Notes under the pieces: generated by a model
The model's input: the letters and a program-made list of their open reading frames with translations, nothing else
Told to the model about the DNA's origin: nothing
Databases searched by the model: none
In this document: one piece after another, positions 18,128 through 26,764 of the stretch
Layout of the letters: each line of letters begins with the position of its first letter
How positions within the stretch are numbered: the first letter of the stretch is position 1
Assembly (NCBI GenBank): GCA_038120095.1
Contig: JAYOKZ010000016.1
Coordinates: 1-64,000, forward strand
Length of the DNA: 64,000 bases
Direction: 5' to 3'
Origin: UBA2589 sp038120095
Lineage (GTDB): Bacteria; Gemmatimonadota; Gemmatimonadetes; Longimicrobiales; Gaopeijiaceae
Made by a program: the position numbers and the translations under genes

Positions 18128-19239
18128 CCGGGGCGTCGGGCGGACCCATTCACCCCGATCAGATCGAGACGCCGCAAGGGTACGTCGATCTCGATCGGGC
18201 GAGGAGCAATGCCGTCAGGGTCGTCGCGTACGCGACCGAATACGGCCTCGCGTGGCGTCCGCACATCAAGACGCACAAGTCTCTGGCCATCGCGCGCCTG
18301 CAGCTCGAAGTCGGGGCCCGGGGGCTCACCGTGGCAACGCTGCGCGAAGCCGAGGTGATGTCGGAACTCACGGACGATCTCCTCGTCGCCTACCCTCCGG
18401 TAGGTCATCGGAAGCTGCAGCGGCTGCTCGCGCTGCCAGAGCGACTCGACCTCAAGGTCGCCCTCGACTCTGCGGAGGTTCTCACCGCGTTGGGCGAAGC
18501 GGCCGCAGGGAAAGGTCGTGAGGTGGGCGTGTTGGTCGAGCAGGATATGGGAATGAGGCGAGTGGGTCTGCCATCCTCAGAGGCTGTAGTCGCACTCTCC
18601 CGCCTCGCATCGGAGATGCGTGGGGTGCGGTTCCGTGGCGTCATGTTCTACCCGGGCCACATTCGAATGGCCGAGGGAGAGCAGGGCGCTCCGATCGAAG
18701 CCGTGTCGGCGCGCATGCAGGCCACGCTCTCGGCCCTTCGGGCGGAGGGACTGGATCCGGAGATTGTATCGGGAGGCTCGACGCCGACCGTCTGGCGCAG
18801 CCACGAAATGCAGGGTCTGACAGAGATCCGTGCCGGCTCCTGTATCTTCTATGATCGGGAAGGTCTGGACATCGGGGTCGCGGACCTGGCCGACGTCGCC
18901 TACACCGTGATGGCCACCGTCGTCAGCACCGCTGTTCCCGGCCAGGTCGTCGTCGATGCCGGGTCGAAGGCTCTTGCGCGGGAGGCCCGCGGTACTGGCG
19001 ATGGCTTCGGCATGGTGCTCGATCATCCAGAGGTCACGGTCAGCGGCGTGTCGGAGGAACACGGTGTGCTGGACATTTCGCAGACTTCGTGGCGCCCTGC
19101 CGTGGGGGACCGGGTTCGAATCGTTCCGAATCACGTGTGTGTTTCAGTGAATCTGCAGGACCAGCTTCTGGCGGTTGAAGGCGACCGACATTCCGTCGTC
19201 GTGCTGGAAGGCCGGGGGCGAGGGTTGTGGGGCTCCTGA
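18124..19239 (+). CDS. D-threonine aldolase-like PLP enzyme (alanine racemase fold)
   Basis: A 371-residue enzyme of the DSD1/D-threonine aldolase family, which uses PLP and a divalent metal to split D-3-hydroxy amino acids (D-threonine to glycine and acetaldehyde) or dehydrate D-serine. The PLP lysine is Lys49 in RPHIKTHK. The metal ligands are His338 and Cys340 in PNHVC near the C-terminus. The GTG start overlaps the TlpA stop (GTGA). The exact substrate cannot be decided from sequence. Confidence 0.85.
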   Translation: MTGASGGPIHPDQIETPQGYVDLDRARSNAVRVVAYATEYGLAWRPHIKTHKSLAIARLQLEVGARGLTVATLREAEVMSELTDDLLVAYPPVGHRKLQRLLALPERLDLKVALDSAEVLTALGEAAAGKGREVGVLVEQDMGMRRVGLPSSEAVVALSRLASEMRGVRFRGVMFYPGHIRMAEGEQGAPIEAVSARMQATLSALRAEGLDPEIVSGGSTPTVWRSHEMQGLTEIRAGSCIFYDREGLDIGVADLADVAYTVMATVVSTAVPGQVVVDAGSKALAREARGTGDGFGMVLDHPEVTVSGVSEEHGVLDISQTSWRPAVGDRVRIVPNHVCVSVNLQDQLLAVEGDRHSVVVLEGRGRGLWGS

Positions 19240-20240
19240 CGCGCGCACGCGGCGAGGAGTTGCTCGCCCGGGTGAGATCGGTGCGGGTCGTCGTGGCTGG
19301 AGACCTCATGGTGGATCGATACATCACGGGTGTCGTCGAGCGTGTTTCTCCCGAGGCTCCGGTCCCGGTCGTACGAGTGGAGGGGGAACAGGCGGCGATC
19401 GGAGGAGCCGGCAACGTGGCGGCCAACATCTCTGCCCTGGGGGCGGCCTGCTCCGTGGTCGGGTGCGTCGGTGACGACGAGGATGGTCGGGCACTACGAA
19501 CCGCTCTTCGCGAACTTGGGGTCGAGACCTCGGGGCTCGTCGTGGATGAGGATCGTCCCACGACAGTCAAGACTCGAGTCATGGCACGGCACCAGCAGAT
19601 CGTACGCTTCGACGTGGAAGTCGAGTCTGACGTTCCCGGCCGGGTTGGAATCGACCTGATGGCGTCGATCCGACGGCAGGGAGCGGGCGCTGATGCCGTC
19701 GTGCTCGAAGACTACAACAAAGGTGTGCTCACCGAGGGTGTGATCGATGCGGCCCTCGAGGTCGCGCGGGATGTCGGGATCCCCACTGTGGTGGATCCGA
19801 AGAGACGGAATTTCTTCGCGTTCGCGGGCGCGACAGTCCTCAAGCCGAACGCCAAGGAGCTGCAGGACGCTCTCGGCTCGTTCATTCGTCCGGAGGACGA
19901 GGAGTGGATGGCTGTCACCCGTGAGCGTCTCGGGTGCGACTACCTCCTCCTGACCCTGGGAGAGCGGGGCATGGTTCTCTCCGGAGGTGAACCCGGCCAC
20001 GCGCACGTTCCTGCAGTGGCCCGTTCGGTGTACGACGTCTCGGGGGCAGGGGATACGGTGACGGCGGTGATGGCGACCGTGCTCGCCGCGGGAGGTTCGG
20101 CACTGGAGGCAGCGGAGTTGGCGACGCACGCGGCGGCGGTCGAGGTGGGCAAGATCGGTGTTGCGACGGTTTCCCCACACGAGATTCTGGAACACATGGA
20201 TTCACATTCTAAAAAATTCGAAGGAAGCGCTGATGAGTGA
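19227..20240 (+). CDS. hldA: D-glycero-D-manno-heptose-7-phosphate kinase, HldE N-terminal domain type
   Basis: A 337-residue PfkB/ribokinase-family sugar kinase. Features: AGDLMVDRYITG near the N-terminus, the glycine-rich IGGAGNVAANISALG (about 58-72), and the catalytic DVSGAGDTVTA with Asp276. Similarity to the first half of HldE is strong (VERVSPEAPVPVV), pointing to phosphorylation of heptose 7-phosphate for LPS inner core or a similar ADP-heptose pathway. The nucleotidyltransferase half is encoded separately at 43265. The GTG start overlaps the preceding gene by 13 bases. If the organism makes no heptose, another sugar phosphate is possible. Confidence 0.8.
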   Translation: MGLLTRARGEELLARVRSVRVVVAGDLMVDRYITGVVERVSPEAPVPVVRVEGEQAAIGGAGNVAANISALGAACSVVGCVGDDEDGRALRTALRELGVETSGLVVDEDRPTTVKTRVMARHQQIVRFDVEVESDVPGRVGIDLMASIRRQGAGADAVVLEDYNKGVLTEGVIDAALEVARDVGIPTVVDPKRRNFFAFAGATVLKPNAKELQDALGSFIRPEDEEWMAVTRERLGCDYLLLTLGERGMVLSGGEPGHAHVPAVARSVYDVSGAGDTVTAVMATVLAAGGSALEAAELATHAAAVEVGKIGVATVSPHEILEHMDSHSKKFEGSADE

Positions 20241-20619
20241 ACTGACCTCGGTCCACACGGAACAGGCACCGGCGGCCATCGGACCCTATTCGCAGGCAAT
20301 CGTCGTGGACGGATGGGTCTTCTGTTCAGGGCAGATTCCGCTGGATCCCGTTTCGGGGGAGATGAACACGGGGAGTGTGACCGATCAGACTGAGCTGGTC
20401 CTTGAGAACCTCCGTGCCGTGTTGGAGGCCGCCGGATCACGAATGGACCTCGTGGTCAAGACGACGGTGTTTCTCTCGGACATGAACTCGTTCGCTGAAA
20501 TGAATGAGGTCTACGCGCGGCACTTCGGAGACCATCGTCCCGCTCGGGCTGCCGTTCAGGCGGGTGCGTTGCCGAAGTTCTGCGATGTCGAAATCGAGTG
20601 TGTCGCGCGAGTCGCCTGA
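20233..20619 (+). CDS. ridA: RidA/YjgF family enamine/imine deaminase
   Basis: A 128-residue protein starting at ATG 20233, with AAGGA seven bases upstream and an 8-base overlap with the kinase gene. Signature segments: AIGPYSQAIVVDGWVFCSGQIPLDP, shared with RidA, and PARAAVQAGALPKFCDVEIEC near the C-terminus, including the Arg that binds the substrate carboxylate. RidA hydrolyses reactive enamines/imines such as 2-aminoacrylate released by PLP enzymes. That fits its operon link with the D-threonine/D-serine-type PLP enzyme two genes upstream. Confidence 0.92.
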   Translation: MSELTSVHTEQAPAAIGPYSQAIVVDGWVFCSGQIPLDPVSGEMNTGSVTDQTELVLENLRAVLEAAGSRMDLVVKTTVFLSDMNSFAEMNEVYARHFGDHRPARAAVQAGALPKFCDVEIECVARVA

Positions 20620-20698
20620 ATCTGCGAAAACCCAGCATAGGCACGCGCATTGCGGCCGTCGAAGGGGCTCGATACCTTCCGGCCGGTTCGTCGAAAAA

Positions 20699-20727
20699 CG
20701 CATTCTCGCCTTCCAGACGAGAACGCG
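20699..20727. repeat. imperfect inverted repeat downstream of ridA
   Basis: CGCATTCTCG (20699-20708) and CGAGAACGCG (20718-20727) pair over 10 positions with one mismatch around a 9-base loop. It could end the five-gene ridA transcript. No T-tract follows. Confidence 0.35.
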
Positions 20728-20790
20728 CGTCGGAACCCGTCGGGCACCTCCTGTGACGTAACGCCTCAAGTGGTTGCGACGAAGGGGGTT

Positions 20791-20816
20791 GGTGCGTTTC
20801 ATCATGCACCCTTTTT
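20791..20816 (+). terminator. possible weak rho-independent terminator upstream of susC
   Basis: GGTGC and GCACC form a 5-bp stem with a 10-base loop, followed after one C by TTTTT. It lies between ridA and susC. The stem is short, so this may be chance or a leader element for susC. Confidence 0.3.
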
Positions 20817-20891
20817 GGGGTCATTCGTGGCCCCGATGTGGTTCATATCAGGGTGGTTCTATTTGTCCAATTCAACGCTGGGAGGACGGAC

Positions 20892-23800
20892 ATGACGTCA
20901 TCAACGTCTGCACGTCTCACATCCGGGCTGATGCGCGGGGGGCTTGTTCTGGCTCTCGCCGCCATGCTTGGTTGGTCGCCGGCACCTGTCGCGGCTCAGG
21001 CAACTGGGACGCTGGTGGGTACGGTGCGGGATGCTGCTACGCAGCGTCCGCTTGAGGCGGTCCAGGTGTACATCGTGGGAACCGGTATCGGTGCCCTGAC
21101 GAACGCCGCGGGTCGCTACCTTCTGCTGAACGTTCCGGCCGGCGAGCACACGATCGTCGCCGAGATCGTCGGTTATCGTTCGGGCTCTGCGACCGTGACG
21201 GTCGGTGCCGGACAGTCCGTGGTTCAGGACTTCGCGCTCGAACAGACGGCCATCACCCTCGACGAGGTCGTCGTGACGGGTGCGGGTGTCGCAACCGAGA
21301 AGCGCAAGCTCGGAAACACGATTGCAACGCTGGACGCGGCCTCTCTCGAGAATGCGCCGATCGCGGACTTCTCGCAGATGATTGCCGGCCGTGAGCCTGG
21401 CGTCGTGGCGCTTCCGTCTTCGGGTGCGACGGGTGAGGGTGCTTCGATCCGGATCCGCGGATCGTCCTCGCTCTCGCAGTTGAACGAGCCCATCATCTAC
21501 GTTGATGGGATCCGCGTCGACCGTTCGGCCGTTTCGCTTTCCGGCACGGGGAACCCGAGCCGACTCGACGACATCCCGCCGGAGTCCATCGAGCGCGTCG
21601 AAATCCTCAAGGGTGCAGCCGCAGCAACGCTGTACGGTACCGAGGCGTCCAACGGCGTGATTCAGATTTTCACCAAGCGTGGTCGTGCCGGCGCGCCGCA
21701 GTTCACGGTTCAGGGAGACTGGACGGGCATCTCACCGAACACCAGCCGGATTGATCCGCTGGCCGACTTCATCGGCCGTGACTGTGGAAGCGATCCGGTG
21801 GATTGTGCGGCGCTCGCCAGCACGATGCAGCAGCGCTTCGGTGTCTCTCCGGCTCCTTATGAAGTGTTTGAGTATGACGCGGTTCCTGAGATCCTGTCGA
21901 ACGGTCTGGGGCAGACCTACTCTGCCTCGGTGACGGGTGGTTCCGAAGCCTTCAACTACTTCATCTCCGGCCGTTACGCCTACGAAGACGGCATCATGGA
22001 CGTGGAGAGCGTGTTCCCGGCGGTCGATGGTATCGATCCGGAGGTCGACACGAACCGACGCGCAGCCATGACGTCGAACTTCACGATCATTCCGAGTTCG
22101 CAGGTTCGCATCGGAATCAGCACGCTGTACTCCGACACGGAGCAGCACACGCCGGACAACGGAAACAACATTTACGGCGTCTTCAGCTCGATGCTGATGG
22201 GGCAGCTTCGTCGTGCGACCACTCAGGCCGAGTCCGGCCCGGGGTCGAACTACTTCGGCGCGCCGGCGTTCGGCACCACGCGTGAGTTCACGTACCAGCT
22301 GAACAACGCCAAGTCCTCGCACTTTGCGGGAAGCACGACGATCGGCTACACGCCGATCGACGGTTTCCGTCTGGACGGTACGTTCGGCCTCGACTTCACG
22401 TCCGACGACCGGGTGTTCGGTCGCCCGTATCGCCATGACGTGGACGACTTCACGAACGCGAACGTTTTCGGCGACCGGACGGTCAGTGAAGACCGCAGCC
22501 GTGAAATCACCGCTGACCTGAAGGGTTCCTGGGTCGCGAATTTCGGTGACAACATCGAGAACACGCTGCTCTTCGGTGGGCAGGGTTTCCTTCGCACGCG
22601 TCAGAGCGCGGGTGGTGGCGGTAACGTCTTCCCGGGCCCCGGTCTCGAGACACTCTCGGCTCTTGCGAACCAGAGTGCCTCTGAGAGCTGGCTGCGGGTG
22701 ACCCAGCTTGGCGGGTACGTTCAGGATCAGGTGGGTCTGAACGATTGGATCTTCGCCACGGTCGGTGGTCGTTGGGATGCCAACTCCGCCTTCGGTACGG
22801 AGTTCGCCACGGCGTTCTACCCGAAGGCATCGATCTCCATCGTTCCGAGTCAGGGACTGGACTGGCGCAACGACACATTCTCGACGTTCCGTGTTCGCGC
22901 GGCTATCGGACGCTCCGGGTTGCAGCCTGGCGCGTTCGACAAGTTCACGACCTTCAACCCGGCTCCGTCCGAAGAGGGCCCGGGTGTCTCACCGGCGAAC
23001 CTCGGAAACCAGGCGCTCCAGCCTGAGGTTTCCACCGAGTGGGAAGTCGGTACCGAGATGGGGCTGTTCAACGACAGCTGGTCCGTTGATCTGACGTACT
23101 GGAACCGCTCCGTTGCGGACGCGATGGTGGCGAGGCAGTTCCCTGTCACCGGTGGCTTCACGTCGTCCCAGCTCGTCAACATCGGTGAGCTCGCTGGCGA
23201 GGGCGTGGAAGCGTCGATCCGCGGTAGCCTGCTGCAGACGGAAGGTCTTTCCGTCAACGTGTTTGCGAACACGGCGTATCTGAGTGAGACCATCGTCTCA
23301 CTCGGCGGGGCTCCTCCGCTGAAGACGGGGGGATCGTACCCCCGGTACCGGAACTACCTGCTCGAGGGTTATGCCCCGGGTCAGTACTTCGGTGCCGTTC
23401 TTGCGGATCTCCCGATCCCGCTGAACATCCTGACGCCGGTCGGCGGCGAGTGTGTCGTGCCGACCAACGAGCAGGCTCTGGACTACTTCTCGGTGCCGCG
23501 TAATCCGAGTTCCTTCAAGCCGCTTGCGATTGGGAACAGCACGTTCGGTACGCCGAATGGTGGCGTAGCGTCGAACAACTGCGGTTCCGGTCTGCTGCAG
23601 ACCGACATGGGCAAGCCCAACGCCGATTTCACGGGATCGTTCGGTTTCACCGCGTCCTTCGCTCAGAACTTCGAGCTCGCGGCGAACTTCGATTACAAGT
23701 GGGGTGGGCAGACGCAGGATCTGTCTGGAATGTTCCGCCGCGCAAACGCGGTGATCGGCCGGAACACGCCGCTCGCGGCGAATCTGTTCGCGACCATGAT

Positions 23801-24176
23801 GGACCCCGCATCGTCCGCACAGGAGCGGCTCGATGCAGCCATCAGCTGGGCCGAGAACATCGAGGGCCTCGCGCCGATGTCGGGCATGAACGGCATCTAC
23901 GATGCGAATCTGATTCGTTTCCGGGAGCTTTCCCTCACGTACCGGGTGCCCTCGAGCATCGTCGAAGGCTGGGGTCTCAGCACCGCCACGCTCAACCTTG
24001 GCGGTCGTAACCTCGCTCTCTGGATGCCGGGCAGTGAGTATCCGGGCATGGACCCCGAGACCAACGTCATCGGACGCTGCAACGGCGGTCTGAGCTGCAA
24101 CTTCCTTCAGGGCACGGAAGGTTGGGCCCTGCCACTCCCACGCCGTTTCACGCTGTCGACGCGTGTGACGTTCTAA
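20892..24176 (+). CDS. susC: SusC/RagA-type TonB-linked outer-membrane transporter
   Basis: A 1094-residue protein. The ATG at 20892 has GGAGG seven bases upstream and a signal peptide ending APVAAQA. Domains in order: a CarboxypepD_reg-like domain (about 38-120, GTLVGTVRDAATQRPLEAVQV), a TonB-box-like stretch, a plug domain (about 145-260, with ISIRIRGSSS-type and ERVEILKGAAAATLYGTEAS sequences), then a 22-stranded barrel ending in LSTRVTF with a terminal Phe. SusC-type transporters import oligosaccharides, peptides or similar nutrients using the SusD lid. The cargo is unknown. susD follows after 13 bases. Confidence 0.93.
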   Translation: MTSSTSARLTSGLMRGGLVLALAAMLGWSPAPVAAQATGTLVGTVRDAATQRPLEAVQVYIVGTGIGALTNAAGRYLLLNVPAGEHTIVAEIVGYRSGSATVTVGAGQSVVQDFALEQTAITLDEVVVTGAGVATEKRKLGNTIATLDAASLENAPIADFSQMIAGREPGVVALPSSGATGEGASIRIRGSSSLSQLNEPIIYVDGIRVDRSAVSLSGTGNPSRLDDIPPESIERVEILKGAAAATLYGTEASNGVIQIFTKRGRAGAPQFTVQGDWTGISPNTSRIDPLADFIGRDCGSDPVDCAALASTMQQRFGVSPAPYEVFEYDAVPEILSNGLGQTYSASVTGGSEAFNYFISGRYAYEDGIMDVESVFPAVDGIDPEVDTNRRAAMTSNFTIIPSSQVRIGISTLYSDTEQHTPDNGNNIYGVFSSMLMGQLRRATTQAESGPGSNYFGAPAFGTTREFTYQLNNAKSSHFAGSTTIGYTPIDGFRLDGTFGLDFTSDDRVFGRPYRHDVDDFTNANVFGDRTVSEDRSREITADLKGSWVANFGDNIENTLLFGGQGFLRTRQSAGGGGNVFPGPGLETLSALANQSASESWLRVTQLGGYVQDQVGLNDWIFATVGGRWDANSAFGTEFATAFYPKASISIVPSQGLDWRNDTFSTFRVRAAIGRSGLQPGAFDKFTTFNPAPSEEGPGVSPANLGNQALQPEVSTEWEVGTEMGLFNDSWSVDLTYWNRSVADAMVARQFPVTGGFTSSQLVNIGELAGEGVEASIRGSLLQTEGLSVNVFANTAYLSETIVSLGGAPPLKTGGSYPRYRNYLLEGYAPGQYFGAVLADLPIPLNILTPVGGECVVPTNEQALDYFSVPRNPSSFKPLAIGNSTFGTPNGGVASNNCGSGLLQTDMGKPNADFTGSFGFTASFAQNFELAANFDYKWGGQTQDLSGMFRRANAVIGRNTPLAANLFATMMDPASSAQERLDAAISWAENIEGLAPMSGMNGIYDANLIRFRELSLTYRVPSSIVEGWGLSTATLNLGGRNLALWMPGSEYPGMDPETNVIGRCNGGLSCNFLQGTEGWALPLPRRFTLSTRVTF

Positions 24177-24189
24177 GGGAGATCCAACA

Positions 24190-25530
24190 ATGATCAATTC
24201 AAGAAAGATCTCGGCGTTCGCGCTGCTCGGCGCACTGACCCTGTCCGGGTGCAGTGACCTGCTGGACGTGAACAACCCAAACAACCTGGTCGAGGAATCC
24301 GTTCAGCTGCCTGCGGCGGCTGACGGTCTCGTCAACGGTTCGTTACGCGCGGTCTCAGCGGCCGCCTCGAACGTCTGGCAGGGGCCGGCGGTCGTCTCGG
24401 ACGAACTGTACTGGACGGGCTCGCGCGATGCGTGGGGCCAGCTTGACCAGGGGTTCATCGGTGATCCGCTCAACGAGTTCACCGATGGTGCGTTCCCCTC
24501 GCTTGGTCAGGCGACATGGATGGCGGATTACGCCGTCAGTGTTGTCCAGGGCCATGTCGACAGCGGAGACGCTTCGGCGACTCTGCTGGCTCGCGCCAAG
24601 TTGTACCGTGGGATGATCAAGCTGATCGTCGGTGAAAGTCAGGAGGACTATGTGTTCTCCGACAAGCAGACGTCGGGTACGCCCGTCGGTCCTGGCAACA
24701 TGCGTAGCGTGATCGAGAGCGCGATCGCGGACTTCACGGATGCGATGGCCAACGGTAGCGCCGACGTCATGGTGGCTGCCCAGGCGATGCGTGCGCGTGC
24801 GTACATGTCGGCTGCGATCTGGGACGCGATCAATCCGTCCGCAGCTGGTTGTACGCTTTCGGACGGTACTGGTTGCGCCCTGGACTTTGGCGCAGCGGTT
24901 GCTGATGCTGGCGCCGTCGTCGGGAGCGTGGGTCTTGGTTCCGACTGGATGTTCAAAGTCGGCTTTTCCGCAGCTTCGACCAGCAGTGGTCAGCACGGAA
25001 ATGTGAACCAGCGTGGCGAGAACCAGTGGGTTCAGTCCCTCGTCGCAAGCAGCGGCCCTGGTGCCGGTGCCCGCGGTGAGGTGACCCTGCTGGATCCGTA
25101 CACGGGTGTCGCCGATCCGGCGGTCTCTCAGGCGCTGTCGCAGTATGGCAGCAGCCAGTATGGTTCGCTCACGATGGCATCCGAGCGTCTCATGCATCTG
25201 ATTCTGGCGGAAGACGCGCTGAATGGCGGGGATACCGCAGGGTTCGAGACGCACATCAACCATATCCGCGTCGACATCGATGGCATGGCGCCGTACGCCG
25301 TTGGTGGAGTATCGCCCGTTGCGGGTGTTGCCGACGTGGTGGTTGCGCTGTCGCACACGCGCAGGGCGAATACCCTGTTCCAGGGCCTCCGGCTCCAGGA
25401 CATGTATCGCTGGGGTCTCTCGGATGCGAAGTGGCAGGCCGCTTCGCAGGCCGTAACCTCGCCCGGCATGATGCTCCCCATTACGGTCGTGGAGTGCCGT
25501 GCAAACGAGAACGTCCCGGATTGCGGGTGA
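24190..25530 (+). CDS. susD: RagB/SusD-family nutrient-binding lipoprotein
   Basis: A 446-residue surface lipoprotein, lipobox LSGC (Cys21), followed by LLDVNNPNN, the classic start of SusD-type proteins. The body is helical with TPR-like segments and ends with the RANTLFQGLRLQDMYRWG region typical of this family. It forms the hinged lid of the SusC transporter. Neighbours do not include a carbohydrate-active enzyme, so a peptide or other substrate is as likely as a glycan. A 14-bp hairpin follows the stop. Confidence 0.92.
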   Translation: MINSRKISAFALLGALTLSGCSDLLDVNNPNNLVEESVQLPAAADGLVNGSLRAVSAAASNVWQGPAVVSDELYWTGSRDAWGQLDQGFIGDPLNEFTDGAFPSLGQATWMADYAVSVVQGHVDSGDASATLLARAKLYRGMIKLIVGESQEDYVFSDKQTSGTPVGPGNMRSVIESAIADFTDAMANGSADVMVAAQAMRARAYMSAAIWDAINPSAAGCTLSDGTGCALDFGAAVADAGAVVGSVGLGSDWMFKVGFSAASTSSGQHGNVNQRGENQWVQSLVASSGPGAGARGEVTLLDPYTGVADPAVSQALSQYGSSQYGSLTMASERLMHLILAEDALNGGDTAGFETHINHIRVDIDGMAPYAVGGVSPVAGVADVVVALSHTRRANTLFQGLRLQDMYRWGLSDAKWQAASQAVTSPGMMLPITVVECRANENVPDCG

Positions 25531-25549
25531 GTTCTCTGCGGTAGGTTGA

Positions 25550-25580
25550 GATGGGCAGGGCGGCTTCCGCCCTGCCCATC
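25550..25580 (+). terminator. 14-bp perfect hairpin after susD
   Basis: Arms at 25550-25563 and 25567-25580 are exact reverse complements (14 bp) with a 3-base loop, 20 bases after the susD stop. There is no T-tract. It may terminate, or stabilise the susCD message against 3' decay and lower expression of the two small lipoprotein genes that follow. Confidence 0.6.
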
Positions 25581-25666
25581 GGATCTGCCGATGCAGGTTG
25601 CGGGAGGTGCATTCGCCGGCGGCGGGTGCGCCTCCCTTTGCTTTTGAACCATTCAGGAAGTCAATG

Positions 25667-26107
25667 ATGACAACCTTACGACGTTTGGTCGCGGTCGCTG
25701 CCGCGGTCATCAGCATGACCGGCTGCGAACTTTTCGAAGATCAGGTGCCGGAAGACATCTTTTTCAGAATGTCAGGCCCGACCGGCAGTCAGGTGATGGT
25801 GATCTATTCCAAGCAGTTCGTGGCCGGAGTCAACGAGCTGGGGCAGACGCGGATCGAGGTGTTCGGAGCGGATACGGTTTTTCATACTCTGCCGATCGAC
25901 ACGATCGTCGATGTCCGGTTGGAGCGGAGGCTGTTCCTCCAGGCCACCCCGGTTCTTGAATCGGATACGATCTCGGTGAACGCCCGCGTGGACGTAGATG
26001 GTCGGAACATTTTTTCGGAACGCGGGGACCTCTTTCCGACGGTTCCGTGGCAATTCTTCTACCAGTACAACGTGACGTTCACTCAGGATGTCGAGGTGAT
26101 CATCTGA
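25667..26107 (+). CDS. small lipoprotein downstream of susD
   Basis: A 146-residue protein of unknown function. Two ATGs are adjacent (25664 and 25667); AGGAAG lies six bases before the second, which I chose. Lipobox MTGC places the lipid anchor at Cys20, followed by ELFEDQVPEDIFF. The rest looks like a beta-rich domain (VMVIYSKQFVAGVNELGQTRIEV). I recognise no family. It sits after the susD hairpin and overlaps the next lipoprotein gene by one base, so it may be an accessory surface subunit of the SusCD system. Confidence 0.7.
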   Translation: MTTLRRLVAVAAAVISMTGCELFEDQVPEDIFFRMSGPTGSQVMVIYSKQFVAGVNELGQTRIEVFGADTVFHTLPIDTIVDVRLERRLFLQATPVLESDTISVNARVDVDGRNIFSERGDLFPTVPWQFFYQYNVTFTQDVEVII

Positions 26108-26643
26108 TGACCCGAGGACTGTGGTCCCGCGCCGTACTCGCCCTGGGCGCATTAGCGATCCTCTCCGGATGCTATTCGTATCGAACGGTGGAAACGGCTC
26201 CGGTCGGCGCGGCGGTTCGTGTCGATCTTCCGATCGATCGGCCGGTCAACGCTCCGCGTGGTCCCGAGTCCGTGATGATCGAAGGGCTCCTCGTAGAGAG
26301 TGGAGACACGGTCATCATGGTGGTCGAATCACGCCGTGAATACGGTGCCTACCGGGAAGTGGTTCAGGTCGACACCCTGTCGGTAGCCGCCGATCGTATC
26401 GCCACGATGGAAATCAAGGAGTTTTCGCGAGGCAGGTCCCTCGCCCTGGGACTCACCGTGGCGAGTGCGGTGACCCTCGGTGCGGCCGTGGCATTCGGCC
26501 TGGGTGGTGGTCGTTCAGGCGACCCTGGCGATGGCACTCCTCCCCTGCCGGATGCGAGCCTTGTGGGCGCGACCGGCGTTGTTCCGGGCTTGAGATGGGA
26601 GTTCCGTCCGCTCTCCTTGATCAGGGCGCTCGTCGGCCATTGA
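26107..26643 (+). CDS. small lipoprotein with a C-terminal hydrophobic segment
   Basis: A 178-residue protein, lipobox LSGC (Cys22). The start ATG shares one base with the upstream TGA. The N-terminal half is beta-rich (VRVDLPIDRPVNAPRGPE); about 117-138 is a hydrophobic Gly/Ala stretch (LGLTVASAVTLGAAVAFGLGGG), as in many small uncharacterised lipoproteins of this lineage. No function can be assigned; translation is coupled to the upstream small lipoprotein. Confidence 0.7.
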   Translation: MTRGLWSRAVLALGALAILSGCYSYRTVETAPVGAAVRVDLPIDRPVNAPRGPESVMIEGLLVESGDTVIMVVESRREYGAYREVVQVDTLSVAADRIATMEIKEFSRGRSLALGLTVASAVTLGAAVAFGLGGGRSGDPGDGTPPLPDASLVGATGVVPGLRWEFRPLSLIRALVGH

Positions 26644-26764
26644 GGAGGAGGGGACGGGTGCGGATTGCCGGTTGCAGTATGCTGATCACGGAACCGCATC
26701 GTTGCAGGATCACCCTTGAGGGCCGTCCGTGCCCTTTCCTGAAGGCTACAACAGGATGTGCATC

